From the NCBI GenBank assembly GCA_964394565.1, contig CAYMYA010000004.1, forward strand, positions 1-51,990: 51,990 nt of DNA. The letters are read 5' to 3'. The DNA is from CAIKHN01 sp964394565 (GTDB lineage: Bacteria; Patescibacteriota; Patescibacteriia; UBA9934). Within the stretch, counting starts at the first letter, position 1. Each line of letters starts with the position of its first letter. Made by a program: the position numbers and the translations under genes. This document shows positions 50,992 through 51,990 of the stretch, piece after piece. The notes beneath the pieces were generated by a model. It saw nothing but the letters and a program-made list of their open reading frames with translations, made no database searches and was not told where the DNA came from.

Positions 50992-51223
50992 ATTTTAGAA
51001 GAGCATTCGGTTTGATTTTTGCGATTGCGAAGAGATAAACGATTTCAAAAAGTCCGAGGGTATTGATGAGAAAAAGCAGAACAAACCAAACCCGCTCATT
51101 TCGCTTCGCCGCATGCCACATAGCAATAAGTTTCCAGACGAAAGACCATGTAATAAGGGCAGAAAAGCTCAGTGTCGTGGCAAGGGGATTGATCTCTGCG
51201 CCGAAAAGAAGAGGAGTATTCAT
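50990..51223 (-). CDS. DUF5652-like small membrane protein
   Basis: 77 residues from the ATG at 51223. Two membrane segments with WKLIAMWHAAKRNERVWFVL and LFLINTLGLFEIVYLFAI; the W-K-x-x-AxW...WF...NTxGxxEIxYLF pattern is that of DUF5652, frequent in Patescibacteria. Function unknown. Runs with mscL upstream, 7 bases apart. Confidence 0.65.
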   Translation of the reverse strand: MNTPLLFGAEINPLATTLSFSALITWSFVWKLIAMWHAAKRNERVWFVLLFLINTLGLFEIVYLFAIAKIKPNALLK

Positions 51224-51230
51224 ATGAAGG

Positions 51231-51551
51231 CTAAGATTTCTTATCATTCATAAGACCAAGAAGTCGCACCGCAACGTACACCACAAGCGCGATGACGAGA
51301 AAATCGATGAGTGAGCTGACAAAATGCCCCCACGCAACTGTTGCATTGCCGAGCATGAAGGTTGCTTCCTGGAGGTTCCCCGCAGCACCAAGCGCGAGGC
51401 CGATGATTGGGTTTAGAATATCGGTAATTAGCGCCGTTACGAGCTTGGAAACAGCGCCACCAATGAGGAAACCAATTGCAAGGGTGATAACTCCCTGTTC
51501 ACGCACGAACAGGAAGAAGTCTCGTACCGCGTGTTTTGGCGAAAGCGACAT
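51231..51551 (-). CDS. mscL: Large-conductance mechanosensitive channel MscL
   Basis: 106 residues, at the short end for the family because the C-terminal bundle is minimal. TM1 ITLAIGFLIGGAVSKLVTAL lines the pore, LITDILNPIIGL follows, and TM2 is SLIDFLVIALVVYVAVRLL. It opens under membrane tension to release solutes in hypo-osmotic shock. It starts 3 bases after the VOC gene ends. Confidence 0.9.
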   Translation of the reverse strand: MSLSPKHAVRDFFLFVREQGVITLAIGFLIGGAVSKLVTALITDILNPIIGLALGAAGNLQEATFMLGNATVAWGHFVSSLIDFLVIALVVYVAVRLLGLMNDKKS

Positions 51552-51554
51552 ACG

Positions 51555-51953
51555 TTATTTTGCGTTTATATCAGCTTGGTGGAGTCCGAAGGTATTACCC
51601 TCGGTGTCCAAAAAATATCCTTGCCATGCCATGCCGACGAGTGCGACTTTTGGCATCGCTTCCTTGCCACCATGTGCAAGAATGCGTTGCGCGATGGCAT
51701 CATAGTCGTCAACAACAACGGTGCAACAATACGCGGTGAGCCCGTGTGGCTGCGCCGGTGCAGGGCACGGGCGCTGCACAAAGCCGCCATTAATTCCCCC
51801 AGGTTCGTCGCTCTTGCCGGTGGAAATCATCCAATATTCAAATGCATCTCCGTCCCATTTCTGAATATCCCACCCAAATACCCCCCGATAAAACGCCACG
51901 GCTCGTTCCATATCGTCAACATGAATTTCAAAGTGTCCAACGCGATTTGGCAT
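51555..51953 (-). CDS. VOC (glyoxalase/bleomycin-resistance fold) protein
   Basis: 132 residues: two beta-alpha-beta modules, VGHFEIHVDDMERAVAFYRG at the start and FLDTEGNTFGLHQAD at the end. His 7 and a C-terminal acidic position are possible metal ligands. Family members include glyoxalases, dioxygenases and drug-binding proteins; the role here is unknown. Cotranscribed with mscL by spacing. Confidence 0.82.
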   Translation of the reverse strand: MPNRVGHFEIHVDDMERAVAFYRGVFGWDIQKWDGDAFEYWMISTGKSDEPGGINGGFVQRPCPAPAQPHGLTAYCCTVVVDDYDAIAQRILAHGGKEAMPKVALVGMAWQGYFLDTEGNTFGLHQADINAK

Positions 51954-51990
51954 AAGAAGAAAAAAGACTTGAGTACAGCGTACCAGATTA

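Noticed and set aside
1..51990. CRISPR arrays, insertion sequences and prophage blocks
   Set aside because: No regularly spaced repeats, transposase or phage structural genes were found. The only tandem repeat is the in-frame unit at 35941-36043.

Overview
The window looks like a chromosomal segment of an uncultivated bacterium of the Candidate Phyla Radiation (Patescibacteria, most likely a Parcubacteria-type lineage). This rests on gene content and style: short core proteins, a minimal replication and cell-wall gene set, several TrmB-type regulators, an archaeal-type phosphoglucose/phosphomannose isomerase, a DUF5652-like membrane protein, and very few Shine-Dalgarno sites. TGA is used as a stop (for example at 33337-33339), so the recoded Gracilibacteria/Absconditabacteria code is excluded. 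The lineage call is an inference; no rRNA gene is present. A run of 100 N at 46955-47054 shows that this is a scaffold.

Layout. Positions 1-1130 hold the start of an exported surface protein, a cluster of parS-like partition sites (two perfect 16-mers at 454-469 and 888-903), and two tRNA genes. Positions 1231-6303 hold rmuC and the replication/translation group polA-holA-rpsT. Positions 6473-8097 hold a GC-rich gene unlike its neighbours, a palindromic repeat, and tRNA-Arg and tRNA-His. Positions 8122-10755 hold a degenerate aminoglycoside-phosphotransferase-fold protein, a small protein, a Xer-type tyrosine recombinase and a small membrane protein. Positions 10968-18516 hold rpsO, a NYN-domain gene, pnp, an unknown membrane-anchored protein, a structured non-coding stretch, and a DksA/TraR-type zinc-finger gene with lspA and yifB/comM. 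Positions 18513-22259 hold an M23/LysM peptidase, tig, and a protein resembling the 5-hydroxymethyl-dU DNA kinase family. Positions 22363-28370 hold three successive divergent pairs, each a TrmB-type regulator facing a minus-strand gene, with endonuclease IV between the second and third.

The replication origin region follows. rpmH-rnpA-yidD run leftward and dnaA-dnaN run rightward, with DnaA boxes on both sides of dnaA (30119-30197 and 31693-31901). After dnaN comes a small-protein/MoxR ATPase/VWA operon (33169-36988), then a class A penicillin-binding protein, a 3D-domain protein, a lipoprotein, tRNA-Cys, an ABC exporter, a PIF1-like helicase, a NUDIX hydrolase and a VIT1-like transporter. 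After the gap come a cysteine desulfurase, a 3Fe-4S-type ferredoxin and an FAD reductase, then the sugar isomerase, a DUF5652-like protein, mscL and a VOC-fold protein.

How the genes work together. The core is chromosome initiation (DnaA, DnaN, oriC), replication and repair (PolA, HolA, RmuC, Nfo, PIF1-like helicase) and segregation (parS sites, Xer recombinase). Envelope building uses the PBP, the M23 peptidase, the 3D protein, LspA and lipoproteins, and RNA turnover uses PNPase, the NYN protein and RNase P protein. Many first genes of transcription units have a TANNNT -10 box only 6-10 bases before the ATG, which implies leaderless transcripts. The most unusual items are the tRNA-Arg-abutting nested palindromes, the three regulator/partner modules, the hypermodified-base-kinase-like gene, the structured stretch at 15690-16099 and the GC-rich genes that carry Shine-Dalgarno sites.
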